Below are positions 52,506 to 63,882 of a stretch of DNA of 64,000 nucleotides, piece by piece; within the stretch, counting starts at the first letter, position 1, and each line of letters starts with the position of its first letter. The position numbers and the translations under genes are program-made. Where the stretch lies: contig NZ_LQOT01000012.1 in assembly GCF_002101585.1 (NCBI RefSeq), forward strand, positions 23,303 through 87,302, in the 5' to 3' direction. The notes beneath the pieces are model-generated. The model made no database searches. It was not told the DNA's origin and worked only from the letters and a program-made list of their open reading frames with translations. Source of the DNA: Mycolicibacter engbaekii (GTDB lineage Bacteria; Actinomycetota; Actinomycetes; Mycobacteriales; Mycobacteriaceae).

Positions 52506-53672
52506 GTGGGCCTGGATGACCGCGATGCGCTGCGCGTTCTCTATGACGCGTTCGCTGCGCCGTGCGACGCTTCCGGTGTTGTGGCCCAGTTCTTCAACCG
52601 GTGGTTCGGCACCGACCCGTCGGTCCGTGACCTGTTCCCCGCCGACCTGAGCCCCCAGCGGGACGCCTTCGCCCACGCCATGAGCTGGGTGCTGGGCGAA
52701 TTCCTCGCCCAACGGGCGCAACCACCCGTGTCATTCCTGGCTCAACTGGGCCGCGATCACCGCAAGTACGGTGTGACCCAACGCCATTACCAGAGCGTGG
52801 GCCAGGTGCTGTTGGCCACCCTGCGCGAGGCGTTGGCCGACCGCTGGACTGCGGCCGTCGACGAAGCCGCCCGCGAGGCGCTGAACCTGATCATCGGGGT
52901 GATGGGCGGGGCCGCCGACGCCGAAGAGGGTCCGGCCTGGTGGGACGGCACCGTCATCGAGCAGCTCCGGGTCTCCCGCGACATCGCCGTCATCCGGCTC
53001 CAGCTGGATCAGCCGATGCCGTACCACCCCGGCCAATACGTCAAAGTCGAGGTACCGCAGTGCCCTCGGTCGTGGCGCTATCTGAGCCCCAGTATTCCGG
53101 CCGACGAAACCGGGGCGATCGAGTTTCACGTGCGGGCGGTCCCGGCCGGACTGGTCAGCACCGCGATCGTCAACGAGACCCGGCCCGGCGACCGGTGGCG
53201 CCTGTCCAGTCCGCTGGGCGGCATGCACGTGGACCGGGGCGACGGCGACGTCCTGATGGTGGCCGGCAGCACCGGCCTGGCGCCGCTGCGGTCGATGATC
53301 ATGGACCTGACCCGCTGGGGCGAGAATCCGCGCGTGCACCTGTTCTTCGGTGGCCGCTATCCCTGCGAGCTCTACGATCTGCCCACCCTGTGGCAGATCG
53401 CGGCGCACAATCCATGGCTGTCGGTGACGCCGGTGTCGGAATACCCGCGCGACCCCGACTGGGCCGCGGACTATCCCGACGTGACTCCGCCGCGCGGACT
53501 GCATCTGCGCCAGACCGGGCGACTGGCAGAGGTGGTCACCCGGTACGGCAACTGGGGCGATCGGCAGATCCTGATCTGCGGAGGCCCGGAGATGACGCGC
53601 GCGACCGTTGCCGCCCTGATCGCCAAAGGAACTCCCCCGCAACGCATTCAACACGACCTCCTGTCCGCGTGA
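52506..53672 (+). CDS. type II flavohaemoglobin-like protein (Rv0385-like)
   Basis: This 388-residue protein has an N-terminal globin domain (to about 140) with the proximal His85 in LGRDHRKYGV, then a ferredoxin-reductase-like FAD/NAD domain: RSWRYLSPS, AGSTGLAPLRSMI (NAD-binding Gly-rich loop) and LICGGPEMTRATVAAL. The RxYS flavin motif is altered, a mark of the mycobacterial type II flavohaemoglobins, for which D-lactate oxidation has been reported for Rv0385. It lies near clpB as in M. tuberculosis. The start is GTG at 52506, and it overlaps the next gene by GTGA. Confidence 0.88.
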   Translation: MGLDDRDALRVLYDAFAAPCDASGVVAQFFNRWFGTDPSVRDLFPADLSPQRDAFAHAMSWVLGEFLAQRAQPPVSFLAQLGRDHRKYGVTQRHYQSVGQVLLATLREALADRWTAAVDEAAREALNLIIGVMGGAADAEEGPAWWDGTVIEQLRVSRDIAVIRLQLDQPMPYHPGQYVKVEVPQCPRSWRYLSPSIPADETGAIEFHVRAVPAGLVSTAIVNETRPGDRWRLSSPLGGMHVDRGDGDVLMVAGSTGLAPLRSMIMDLTRWGENPRVHLFFGGRYPCELYDLPTLWQIAAHNPWLSVTPVSEYPRDPDWAADYPDVTPPRGLHLRQTGRLAEVVTRYGNWGDRQILICGGPEMTRATVAALIAKGTPPQRIQHDLLSA

Positions 53673-54571
53673 CCGATCTCGCCGCCTGCGTCCTGTCGGA
53701 TCCGTCGTCACCGCTGACGGCGACCTTCCTGCCGCACGCCGGCATGATCGGCACCTCGCTGGCCGACGACGGCGTGGAACTGCTCGGTCAACTCCGCGGT
53801 GTGGCCGCATACGTCACCGAGCACAAAACCATGGGCATCCCACTGCTGTATCCGTGGGCGAATCGGCTGAGCGCCAACGCCTACCGGGTGGGCGACACAA
53901 CGGTGACGCTGGTCCCCGGGGTCGGCGGGGTGCACACCGACGCCTACGGCGCCCCGATCCACGGGATCCTGGCCGGCGAGCCGGGATGGCGGGTGACTGC
54001 CCAGTCGGCGTCGGCGCTGAGCGCGCAGCTCGACTTCGGATCGCGCCCGGATCTGCTCGCGGCGTTTCCGTTCCCGCACCTGCTGGAGCTGGCGGTGACA
54101 CTGGCGGACCGCACCTTGACGGTGCGCACCACGGTCACCGCCACCGGTGACACGGCGGTGCCGCTGTGCTTCGGTTTCCACCCCTATCTGCAGCTTCCCG
54201 ACGTGCCCCGCTCACAGTGGCTGATCCAGACCCCGGCGATGCGGTCCCGGATCGTGGACCCGCACGGCATCCCCACCGGGGCGGTCGCCGCGCACCCGGC
54301 AACCACGCAGTTGTTGGGCGAGCAGGTCTTCGACCATGGTTTCGACGAGGTGCAGCCGGGATCGGTGTTCGCGGTCTCCGGCGGCGGGCGCCGCGTGGAG
54401 GTGCGTTTCGACGCGGGATATCCCGCGGCGCAGATCTATGCGCCGGCCACCGACGACGTGGTCTGCTTCGAGCCGATGGCCGCGCCCACCGACGCGCTGC
54501 GCCGCGGCGGCTACGCGGTGGCGCGCTCGGGCCAACCCGGCGTGGCCCAGTTCTCGATCCGGCTCGCCTGA
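53669..54571 (+). CDS. aldose 1-epimerase (mutarotase)-family protein
   Basis: This 300-residue beta-sandwich protein has the galactose mutarotase core: PLLYPWANRL, HGILAGEPGW (catalytic His region), GFHPYLQLP (second His), then DHGFDEV and VCFEPMAAPTDAL with the catalytic Glu. It should interconvert sugar anomers or act on a phosphosugar; the substrate is unknown. GTG at 53669 overlaps the flavohaemoglobin stop as GTGA, so the two are co-translated. Longer in-frame readings lie inside the flavohaemoglobin gene. Confidence 0.88.
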   Translation: MTDLAACVLSDPSSPLTATFLPHAGMIGTSLADDGVELLGQLRGVAAYVTEHKTMGIPLLYPWANRLSANAYRVGDTTVTLVPGVGGVHTDAYGAPIHGILAGEPGWRVTAQSASALSAQLDFGSRPDLLAAFPFPHLLELAVTLADRTLTVRTTVTATGDTAVPLCFGFHPYLQLPDVPRSQWLIQTPAMRSRIVDPHGIPTGAVAAHPATTQLLGEQVFDHGFDEVQPGSVFAVSGGGRRVEVRFDAGYPAAQIYAPATDDVVCFEPMAAPTDALRRGGYAVARSGQPGVAQFSIRLA

Positions 54572-54575
54572 GCGT

Positions 54576-54632
54576 TGACTCTGCGCGTACCCGGCAGATG
54601 TGCGAGTGGATTGCCTGGTGGGCGCAGAGTCA
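54576..54632. repeat. 57-bp inverted-end element, copy 3
   Basis: TGACTCTGCGC (54576-54586) is inverted as GCGCAGAGTCA (54622-54632). It has the same length as the copies at 20828 and 37551 and is 51/57 identical to the first. It lies between the converging epimerase and hspR genes and probably ends both transcripts. Confidence 0.85.
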
Positions 54633-54643
54633 GCGGGGAATCG

Positions 54644-55015
54644 CTAGCTGCGGGGCTTCCAGACCACCACCGCGGTGCTCTTGGGCAAGACGGCGATCTC
54701 CCGACGCTGCTTGGCGCGCAACATCTCCAGTTCGGCCGACATCTCCTTGATCCGCGACTGCAGCGCCTCCACCTGGTTGGTCAGCTCGATGATGCGCTTG
54801 ATCCCGGCCAGGTTGACGCCCTCGTCCTGGGAGAGCCGCTGCACCTCGCGCAGCATGTCCACGTCGCGCTCGGAGTAGCGGCGCCCGCCGCCGGAGCTGC
54901 GCCGGGGACTGACCAGCCCGATGCGGTCATAGGTGCGCAGCGTCTGTGCGTGCATCCCGGCCAACTCCGCGGCCACCGAGATCAAGAAGGTGCGAGAGTT
55001 CTCCGATTTGCTCAT
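54644..55015 (-). CDS. hspR: heat shock repressor HspR
   Basis: This 123-residue MerR-family repressor has a winged helix near residues 10-75 ([44 protein letters not shown]) and a C-terminal helix ending in a hydrophobic tail. It binds HAIR boxes, with DnaK as co-repressor, and controls dnaK and clpB. It is the last gene of dnaK-grpE-dnaJ1-hspR and overlaps dnaJ1 by ATGA, so its level tracks the chaperones it represses. It matches Rv0353. Confidence 0.96.
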   Translation of the reverse strand: MSKSENSRTFLISVAAELAGMHAQTLRTYDRIGLVSPRRSSGGGRRYSERDVDMLREVQRLSQDEGVNLAGIKRIIELTNQVEALQSRIKEMSAELEMLRAKQRREIAVLPKSTAVVVWKPRS

Positions 55016-56205
55016 GGCCGGTTACCCGCCCATCCGGCCCGCGGGTCGAACCCGCTGGCCTGCTCCGCCGCCGCGTACGCCTCGAGCGCCGCCTGCGCCG
55101 AACCTTCCAGGTTGGGCGGAACCGCAACCTTGACGGTGACGAGCAGGTCGCCGTGGCCGCCGCCGCGCTTGGGGACGCCGCGCCCGCGCACCCGCAGGAT
55201 CCGGCCGTCGGCGGTGCCCTTGGGAACCCGGACGCCGACTTTGCCGTCCAGTGTCGGCACCGACAAGGTGGTGCCCAGGGCCAGTTCGGCGAAACTCACC
55301 GGGATGGTGACCGTCAAGTCGTCGCCGTCGCGGCCGAAGACCTTGTCCGGGCGCACCCGCACCGTCACGTAGAGGTCGCCCGAGGGGGCGCCGCGCAGGC
55401 CGGCCTCTCCCTGGCCGGCCAGCCGGATCCGTTGGCCGTCTTCGACGCCCGGCGGAATCCGCACGTTGATGGTTCGGGTCCGGGCTGCCCGCCCGGTTCC
55501 CTTGCACTCCGAGCACGGGTGTTCGATGATCGAGCCGCTGCCGCGACATTCGGTACACGGCTCGGAGAACCCGAACGCGCCCTGGTTACTGCTGATCACT
55601 CCGGATCCGTTGCAGGACACGCACACTCGCGGGCTGGTACCGGGCCGGGCGCCGCTGCCGTGACAGTTGGTGCACGGCGCGGCGCTGGTCAGGCGCAGCG
55701 GCATCTCCACGCCCTTGGTGGCCTCGAGGAAACTGAGCTCGGATTCGGTCTCCAGGTCGTTTCCCCGCCGCGGCCGGCTGGGCCGTTGCTGGGCCCCGCG
55801 CCCGAACAGGCCGCCGAAGAGATCGCCGATGTTGGCTCCGCCGGTCTGCCCGGCGGCGCCGAACAGGTCGTTGAGGTTGAACTCGCTGCCGTCGCCGCCG
55901 GTGGAGAACCGGTCGAAGTTGCCACCGCCGAAGCCGCCGCCGTTGAAGCGCCGGCCGAAGCCGCCGCCGGCGAACAGCCGTCGTGTCTCGTCGTATTCCT
56001 TGCGCTTGGCCTCATCGGACAAGACGCTGTAGGCCTCCGAGACCGCCTTGAATCGCTCCGCGGCCGCAGGGTTGTTCGGGTTGCGGTCCGGATGCAGTTC
56101 GGAGGCCAACTTGCGGTAGGCGCTCTTGATCTCTTTCTCGCTGGCGTCGGAGGAGACGCCGAGCTCCTTGTAGAAGTCTTTTTCGACCCATTCACGCTGA
56201 GCCAT
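55012..56205 (-). CDS. dnaJ1: co-chaperone DnaJ1
   Basis: This 397-residue DnaJ of the full type has a J domain (residues 10-75) with HPD in LHPDRNP, a Gly/Phe-rich region (about 80-150), four zinc-binding repeats ([32 protein letters not shown]) and two C-terminal beta domains. It delivers substrates to DnaK and stimulates its ATPase. The ATG is preceded by AAGGAGGTGA, an exact complement of the 16S rRNA tail and the strongest ribosome-binding site seen here. Confidence 0.97.
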   Translation of the reverse strand: MAQREWVEKDFYKELGVSSDASEKEIKSAYRKLASELHPDRNPNNPAAAERFKAVSEAYSVLSDEAKRKEYDETRRLFAGGGFGRRFNGGGFGGGNFDRFSTGGDGSEFNLNDLFGAAGQTGGANIGDLFGGLFGRGAQQRPSRPRRGNDLETESELSFLEATKGVEMPLRLTSAAPCTNCHGSGARPGTSPRVCVSCNGSGVISSNQGAFGFSEPCTECRGSGSIIEHPCSECKGTGRAARTRTINVRIPPGVEDGQRIRLAGQGEAGLRGAPSGDLYVTVRVRPDKVFGRDGDDLTVTIPVSFAELALGTTLSVPTLDGKVGVRVPKGTADGRILRVRGRGVPKRGGGHGDLLVTVKVAVPPNLEGSAQAALEAYAAAEQASGFDPRAGWAGNRP

Positions 56206-56226
56206 TCCGCGTCACCTCCTTACCTG

Positions 56227-56852
56227 TCAATTCTGGTCAGCGTTGTCGCCGTCGACAACGGCCCCGCCCGATTCGGCGTCCGGGACGGTGTCGATGACAC
56301 CGACCATCGCGTGCCGCAACACCTGCTCGCCGAGCTTGTAGCCCCGTCGCAGGACGGTGCCGATCACCGAGTGCGTGCCGTCACCCTCATGCTGGACCGC
56401 TTCGTGCAGCTGCGGGTCGAATTCATCGCCCTCGACGCCGAACGACGACAGGCCCATCCCGGTGAGCACCCCGGTCAACTTGTCGGCAATCGCCTTGAGG
56501 GGACCCGATTCCAGGTCACCGTGGCTACGGGCGCGATCCAGGTCGTCGAGGATCCCGAGCAGTTCGGTCACCACCGAGGCCTTGGCGCGATCGGCGACGC
56601 CTTGCTGGTCGCGCAGCGCCCGCTTGCGGTAGTTGGCGAAGTCCGCCTGCACTCGCTGCAGGTCCGCAGTGAGTTCGGCCAGCGGGTCGTCCTGGTCTTC
56701 GTCGACGGGCGGCTCCTCCGGAGCCGGCCCACTGGGGGCCGGTCCGGAGGAACTCTCCCGCACCTCACCGGTTTCGGGGTCGATACGCCGCTTATCGGTG
56801 ACGGTGATGGTCTCCGGCGGGACGTCGGAGCCGTTCGCGGCGCCCTCGGGGC

Positions 56853-56856
<4 letters not shown>
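56227..56856 (-). CDS. grpE: nucleotide exchange factor GrpE
   Basis: This 209-residue protein has a disordered acidic N-terminus (to about 60), a long coiled-coil helix ([24 protein letters not shown]) and the C-terminal beta wing with [18 protein letters not shown] and [18 protein letters not shown], the GrpE signature. It releases ADP from DnaK. The start is GTG at 56856, overlapping the dnaK stop by GTGA, which couples their translation. Confidence 0.96.
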
Positions 56857-58700
<1,844 letters not shown>

Positions 58701-58733
58701 TGTGGTTCCTCCCTGGTAGACGATAATCCCTAG

Positions 58734-58809
58734 TCTGAGCGGACTGCGCTCAACGATCCTCCCTCGACAGCCTCGCTGTCAACTTGGACTTGAGTGATTC
58801 CGACTCAAC
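58734..58809 (-). promoter_or_regulatory. two HAIR boxes upstream of dnaK
   Basis: CTTGAGT-N7-ACTCAAC (58789-58809) matches the HspR consensus CTTGAGT-N7-ACTCAAG at 13 of 14 positions. A weaker copy, TCTGAGC-N7-GCTCAAC (58734-58754), lies 55 bp closer to the start. Two sites suggest cooperative repression. Confidence 0.9.
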
Positions 58810-58876
58810 TTATCGCTAGCGTCAACGGGAGGGGCCGCCGATTTGTTCCCGGGGTAAAAACGGCTGACGTCCAGGG

Positions 58877-60175
58877 TCAGGTGGTCGCCGGCATCCGCCG
58901 GAATCCGCGCAGGGTGGCCAGCCCGCGGCGAGTCGGCGGCCCTTCCAGCTGCAGGTCGGGGAAGCGTTCGAAAAGTGCACGCAGGGCGATGGTGGCTTCC
59001 ATGCGGGCCAGGTTGGCGCCCAGACAGGCGTGGATGCCGCTGCTGAAAGACAGATGGTCTTTGGCGTTGGCCCGAGTGATGTCGAAGCGGTCCGGCTCGG
59101 TGAACACGCCGGGGTCGTGGTTGGCGCCTCCCAGCAGCAGTGCCACCGTCTCGCCGGCGGCCACCCGGCGCCCCGCCAGCTCCAGGTCGCACAGCGCGTT
59201 GCGCGAGGTCATCTGTACCGGGCTGTCGTAGCGCAGAACCTCTTCGACGGCGGCCGGCCACAAACCGGGGTCGTCGCGCAGCTTCGCCAGCTGATCCGGG
59301 TGGCGCAGCAACAGGAAGATTGCGTTGCCGATCAGGTTGGCGGTGGTCTCAAAGCCCGCGCCGGCGAGCAGCAACGCCGTCACGCCCAGCTCGCGCCGGT
59401 CCAGCTGCCCGTCGCGAATCACCTGGCTGTAGACGGACTCACCGGGGTCGGCACGCAACAGCTCGATGTGGTCGCCGAACTCGCGGTCGCCTTCTCGAAG
59501 CGAGCGCATGGCGCCTCGAAAGGTCTTCCAGGACACCCCGATATCGAGCAACGGGGCACTCCGGTCGCCCCGGTCGAGCATCTGCGACCGCTGGTCCTGC
59601 GGTATTCCCAGGATCTCGGCGATGATCAAGGCCGGCAAGGGAGCGGCGAAATCGGCGATCAGGTCCGGATGCGCCGCTGCTGCAACCCGATCCAGCAACT
59701 CCTCGGTGGCCTCCACGATCCGGGTCTGCAACCGCTCGATCGCGCGAGGGGTGAAGGCCCGCACCACAGCTCGCCGGTAGCGGGTGTGAGCAGGCGGATC
59801 CACCACGAGCATCGAGGGGGGTTCGGCCGGATTCGGCAACTGGGGATCGGTCCGGTAGAACACCCAGCGAACGGGCTTGGGCAGATTCATGTTGGCCGGG
59901 TTGCTCGCCCCGAATCTGTCGTCGCGCAGGATGGTTCGGCACAGCTCATGGTCGGCGGTCACCAACGCGGCCGGCGTGCGCGTCAGACGCCCACGCGTGC
60001 GGATCTGCTCCATCAACGGCGCCGGGTCGCCGCCGCGCAGCGGGCCGACCAACAGGCGTGCCATCGGTTCTCCCCGCCGCGCCTGCACGGCCAGAAGTGC
60101 GCGCGGGAGCCCGTGCAGTACGGCCCACCGCAGCCACAGCATCATCGGCAGCCGACGTTTCGCGACGCCGCTCAT
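58877..60175 (-). CDS. cytochrome P450, CYP140-like
   Basis: This 432-residue monooxygenase has the I-helix oxygen-binding LLLAGAGFETTANL, ExxR in EEVLRYDSP and the haem loop FSSGIHACLGANLARME with the cysteine ligand. Sequence outside the motifs, including the N-terminus and VDPPAHTRYRRAV, resembles mycobacterial CYP140. Substrate unknown. ATG at 60175 shares one base with the stop of the FAD monooxygenase gene, so the two are probably co-translated and may act in one oxidation pathway. Confidence 0.92.
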   Translation of the reverse strand: MSGVAKRRLPMMLWLRWAVLHGLPRALLAVQARRGEPMARLLVGPLRGGDPAPLMEQIRTRGRLTRTPAALVTADHELCRTILRDDRFGASNPANMNLPKPVRWVFYRTDPQLPNPAEPPSMLVVDPPAHTRYRRAVVRAFTPRAIERLQTRIVEATEELLDRVAAAAHPDLIADFAAPLPALIIAEILGIPQDQRSQMLDRGDRSAPLLDIGVSWKTFRGAMRSLREGDREFGDHIELLRADPGESVYSQVIRDGQLDRRELGVTALLLAGAGFETTANLIGNAIFLLLRHPDQLAKLRDDPGLWPAAVEEVLRYDSPVQMTSRNALCDLELAGRRVAAGETVALLLGGANHDPGVFTEPDRFDITRANAKDHLSFSSGIHACLGANLARMEATIALRALFERFPDLQLEGPPTRRGLATLRGFRRMPATT

Positions 60176-61335
60176 CAGCGCGCACCGGCGCCGGGCAGCA
60201 CGAACGCCCTGCCCGCGGCGATCGATGCCAGATGCCTCGTCATCACGAACTCCGGCACCATCGCCGTGGAGCGGCTGATGAGGCTGCTGAGCAGATCCGA
60301 CCGCACGTTGATGGCCTTGCCGATCAAGGCCGACTCTCGCACCATCGCAGTGACGCGACGCCGGCGAAAGGACTCGAAACGCGCGAAAGCGGTCGCCGGG
60401 TCGGGGGCCTGGTCGACGAATGCGGCCAGGATTGCCGCATCCTCCAACCCCTGGCAACCGCCCTGCCCGAGGTGCGGGCGCATCGGGTGGGCCGCGTCGC
60501 CCACCAGCACGATCGGTCCGCGCGCCCAGCGCCTGGCCGGGCTGCGGTCGAAGAGATCATCGCGCAGGACATCGGCCGCGGCGGTGGCGGCAAGAATGCT
60601 GGGCAGCGGCTCGGCCCACCGGGCGAACTTCGCCCGCAGGTAGGCCAGCTCCTCCGCGGGCGTGCGCTGCGCCGCGGGCGCCCGCTCGGTGGCAAACCAA
60701 TAGGTCAGCCCCGGCCCCAGCGGCACATGACCGGTCTCCACGCCGGGCCCCACCGTCTCGCCGGCCAGGTCTGGATCCAGCTCGTAGGCGGCGACGCCGC
60801 GCCACGCGGTGTAGCCGACGTAGCGCTGCTGCAGCGGGCCGTTGAGCTGGCGGGCCACTACCGAGTGCGTGCCGTCGGCGCCGATCACGGCATCGAAGGT
60901 GCGGGCCGAGCCGTCCGAAAGGTGCAGCCGCACCGCCTCCCCGGTGGTCGTCACCTCGGTGGCGGCCAGACCGTACTCGACGGCGCCCACCGGCAACGCG
61001 CCGGCGATAACGTCGCGCAGCGCCCAGCGTTGCACGACGACGAGCGGTTCGCCGAGTGCCCGGACTATGCGCTCGGGCTGCGGGCGGCGCAGCCAGGACC
61101 CGTCGTGCCAGCGGGCTGCCCCGGCGGTGATCCGCCCGCCCGCCGCGCGGACCGCATCGCCGAGGCCCAGGTGGTCCAGGGCGGCCAGCGCATTGGGCCA
61201 GATGCTGATGCCGGCCCCTGATGAGGTGTCGGTGCGCTGTTCGAGGACGGTGACGTCATGCCCGCCGCGGTGCAGCCCGACCGCGGTCGCCAGCCCGGCT
61301 ATGCCGGCACCCACGACGGCGATGCGCCGCCTCAT
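60175..61335 (-). CDS. FAD-dependent monooxygenase (PHBH-like)
   Basis: This 386-residue flavoprotein has the Rossmann motif [19 protein letters not shown] (residues 6-24), the DG motif [14 protein letters not shown] and the second flavin motif [17 protein letters not shown]. These are the marks of group A aromatic-type hydroxylases. It lacks a signal peptide. The start at 61335 (MRRRIAVVG) is preferred, with an ATG eight codons upstream as alternative. It is followed without a gap by a P450, suggesting joint action on an unknown substrate. Confidence 0.9.
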   Translation of the reverse strand: MRRRIAVVGAGIAGLATAVGLHRGGHDVTVLEQRTDTSSGAGISIWPNALAALDHLGLGDAVRAAGGRITAGAARWHDGSWLRRPQPERIVRALGEPLVVVQRWALRDVIAGALPVGAVEYGLAATEVTTTGEAVRLHLSDGSARTFDAVIGADGTHSVVARQLNGPLQQRYVGYTAWRGVAAYELDPDLAGETVGPGVETGHVPLGPGLTYWFATERAPAAQRTPAEELAYLRAKFARWAEPLPSILAATAAADVLRDDLFDRSPARRWARGPIVLVGDAAHPMRPHLGQGGCQGLEDAAILAAFVDQAPDPATAFARFESFRRRRVTAMVRESALIGKAINVRSDLLSSLISRSTAMVPEFVMTRHLASIAAGRAFVLPGAGAR

Positions 61336-61491
61336 GAGCCCGACCCCGCAGCACCGCATCTGATCGCAGCCACGTGCACCTCCCTGACCAGATCACCATG
61401 GCACCCGGGCTCGGGCCCGCTGCGGCGGGGTGGTGCCCGTGGCCACGGTTTTGATCCGGATCGGCAATCCCGGTGCGTTACCCTCGCAGCG

Positions 61492-62973
61492 ATGTCACTT
61501 TCCCCCGCCCCGCAGCCGGCTTCTCCCGCCGCACTGGCCCGCGAGGACGAGGGCTACCACAAAGACCTGACCCCCCGGCAGTTGCAGATGATCGGCCTGG
61601 GTGGCGCCATCGGCACCGGGCTGTTCCTCGGCGCCGGCGGCCGGCTCGCCTCGGCCGGACCGGGCCTGTTCATCGTCTACGCGGTGTGCGGCGTCTTTGC
61701 GTTCCTCATCCTGCGTGCGCTCGGCGAGCTGGTGCTGCACCGGCCGACCTCGGGATCATTCGTGTCCTACGCGCGGGAATTCTTCGGGGAGAAGACCGCC
61801 TACGTGACGGGGTGGCTGTACTTCTTGAACTGGTCGATGACCGGGATCGTCGACACCACCGCGATCGCCAGCTATTTCCACTACTGGCACCTGTTCGGGG
61901 TGGTTCCGCAGTGGACGCTGGCCCTGATCGCGCTGCTGGCGGTGCTGTCGATGAACCTGATCTCGGTCAAGCTCTTCGGTGAGCTGGAGTTCTGGGCGGC
62001 GCTGATCAAGGTCGTCGCGCTGCTGACCTTCCTGGTGGTCGGCACCATCTTCCTGGGCGGCCGCTACCAGGTCGACGGCCAGGAAACCGGCCTGCACCTG
62101 TTGGCCGAGAACGGCGGGCTGCTGCCCACGGGCCTGCTGCCCCTGGTGCTGGTGACGTCCGGCGTGGTGTTCTCCTACGCCGGGGTGGAGCTGGTGGGCA
62201 CCGCGGCCGGGGAGACCCCCAACCCCGAGAAGGTCATGCCGCGGGCGATCAACTCGGTGGTGGCCCGCATCGCGATCTTCTACGTGGGCTCGGTGGTGCT
62301 GCTGGCACTGCTGCTGCCCTACACCGCGTTCAAGGAGCACCAGAGCCCTTTCGTCACCTTCTTCTCCAAGGTGGGCTTCACCGGGGCCGGCAGCCTGATG
62401 AACCTGGTGGTGCTGACCGCGGCCTTCTCCAGCCTCAACGCGGGCCTGTACTCCACGGGGCGGATTCTGCGTTCGATGGCGGTCAACGGCAGCGGGCCGG
62501 CGTTCACCGCCAAGATGTCGAAGAACGGGGTGCCCTACGGCGGCATCCTGCTGACCAGCGCGGTCGGCCTGTTCGGCGTGGTGCTCAACGCGGTGCGCCC
62601 CGGGCAGGCATTCGAGATCGTGCTCAACATCGCCGCGGTTGGGGTGATGGCGGCCTGGGCCACGATCGTGGCCTGCCAGCTGCGGCTGCACCGACTCGCC
62701 AATGCGGGCGTCATGCAGCGGCCGTCGTTCCGGATGCCGCTGGCGCCCTACAGCGGCTACGTGACGTTGGTATTCCTGGCCGGCGTGCTGGTTCTGATGC
62801 TGTTCGACCAGCGCAGCGGCCCGTTTGTCTGGGGCGTGCTGCTCATCGGCACCCCGGCACTGTTCGGCGGCTGGTTTCTGGTGCGCGGTCGGGTCCAGGC
62901 CGCGGCCGCGCTTGCAACGCCGGAGCACGATCAGGCTCGGCCCGCGGCCGTGCCGCCCGATCCGGACGAGTAG
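61492..62973 (+). CDS. ansP2: L-asparagine permease AnsP2
   Basis: This 493-residue amino acid/polyamine/organocation-family transporter has about 12 membrane helices and the opening [20 protein letters not shown] typical of the amino acid transporter group. It follows M. tuberculosis AnsP2 (Rv0346c) closely, including [19 protein letters not shown] and [15 protein letters not shown]. It should import asparagine or related amino acids by proton symport. ATG at 61492; divergent from the FAD monooxygenase across 156 bp. Confidence 0.93.
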   Translation: MSLSPAPQPASPAALAREDEGYHKDLTPRQLQMIGLGGAIGTGLFLGAGGRLASAGPGLFIVYAVCGVFAFLILRALGELVLHRPTSGSFVSYAREFFGEKTAYVTGWLYFLNWSMTGIVDTTAIASYFHYWHLFGVVPQWTLALIALLAVLSMNLISVKLFGELEFWAALIKVVALLTFLVVGTIFLGGRYQVDGQETGLHLLAENGGLLPTGLLPLVLVTSGVVFSYAGVELVGTAAGETPNPEKVMPRAINSVVARIAIFYVGSVVLLALLLPYTAFKEHQSPFVTFFSKVGFTGAGSLMNLVVLTAAFSSLNAGLYSTGRILRSMAVNGSGPAFTAKMSKNGVPYGGILLTSAVGLFGVVLNAVRPGQAFEIVLNIAAVGVMAAWATIVACQLRLHRLANAGVMQRPSFRMPLAPYSGYVTLVFLAGVLVLMLFDQRSGPFVWGVLLIGTPALFGGWFLVRGRVQAAAALATPEHDQARPAAVPPDPDE

Positions 62974-62996
62974 GACGAGTAGTAAGGCCCGATCCC

Positions 62997-63179
62997 ATGA
63001 CCCGCAACCGTTACGCAGCCAAGCCCCCGCTGTACGGAATGGTGCTGGTCTTCAGCGCCATCGCGATCGTCGCCGTCGCCGCGGCCCTGCACGCCGGCTG
63101 GTGGTCGATCGCGGGATATGCGCTCGCGGCGGTGCTGGCGGCCATCGGTGCGGTACTGGCCTTCCGCGACCTTTCCTGA
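62997..63179 (+). CDS. small two-helix membrane protein
   Basis: This 60-residue protein has a basic N-terminus (MTRNRYAAKP) and two hydrophobic helices (about 13-31 and 36-54). It begins 23 bp after ansP2 on the same strand, so it is probably in the same transcript. No family is recognised; an accessory role with the permease is only a guess. An imperfect hairpin, CCGTGGC...GCCACGG (63191-63220), follows and may end the transcript. Confidence 0.65.
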   Translation: MTRNRYAAKPPLYGMVLVFSAIAIVAVAAALHAGWWSIAGYALAAVLAAIGAVLAFRDLS

Positions 63180-63271
63180 CCGCCGCGCCACCGTGGCACC
63201 GCGAGTCACTACAGCCACGGCAGTCACTGGGTGCGTACGCTGAGCCGCACTACATGTCAGCGAGGGAATGA

Positions 63272-63835
63272 GTGCGAGCACCAGACCAGGCGAAGCCCCC
63301 GACGGTCGTAAAGCTGACGCTGGCGGCCGCACTGCTGCTGGCGGGTTGCAGCACCACCGTCGACGGTCACCCGACCGCAGCGCCGGGCGGTGGTGGCCCG
63401 CCGGAGCCGTCGCTGCGGCCGCCCCGGACCACCACGACGCCGTCGAGCCCCCCGAGCCCGACCCCGTCGGCGACGCCGAACCAGCCGGCCGATGCCATCC
63501 CGCTGCCGCCCGACGACAACGGCTACGTCTTCATCGAGACGAAATCCGGGCGGACCCGCTGCCAGATCTCGTCACCGCAAGTCGACTGCGAGGCGGAGTT
63601 CACCAACTCCCCCCTCAAGGACGGGCAGCACGCCAACGGCGTCAGCGTCAGCGCCGACGGCACCGTGCAGTGGGTGCTGGGCAACCTGGGCGATATTCCG
63701 GTCGTGACCATCGACTACCTGACCTACCGGGCGCAGGGGTGGACGATCAATGCCGATATCGACGGCACCCGGTTCACCAACGACCGCACCGGCCACGGGA
63801 TGGTGGTCAGCATCGATAACGTCGACACCTTCTGA
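63272..63835 (+). CDS. lpqJ: LpqJ-like lipoprotein
   Basis: This 187-residue exported lipoprotein has lipobox LLAGC with lipidated Cys26 and CSTTVDGHP after it. A Pro/Ser/Thr-rich linker (about 37-75) leads to a small globular domain with two Cys (TRCQISSPQVDCEAEF) that may form a disulfide. Position after ansP2 and overall layout fit M. tuberculosis LpqJ (Rv0344c). GTG at 63272 is used; an overlapping ATG at 63268 opens a different frame without a lipobox. Function unknown. Confidence 0.82.
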   Translation: MRAPDQAKPPTVVKLTLAAALLLAGCSTTVDGHPTAAPGGGGPPEPSLRPPRTTTTPSSPPSPTPSATPNQPADAIPLPPDDNGYVFIETKSGRTRCQISSPQVDCEAEFTNSPLKDGQHANGVSVSADGTVQWVLGNLGDIPVVTIDYLTYRAQGWTINADIDGTRFTNDRTGHGMVVSIDNVDTF

Positions 63836-63882
63836 TCTCTCGTCCAAGTCGCCTGCCAGGGCTTTCCGTTACGATCGGTGAA

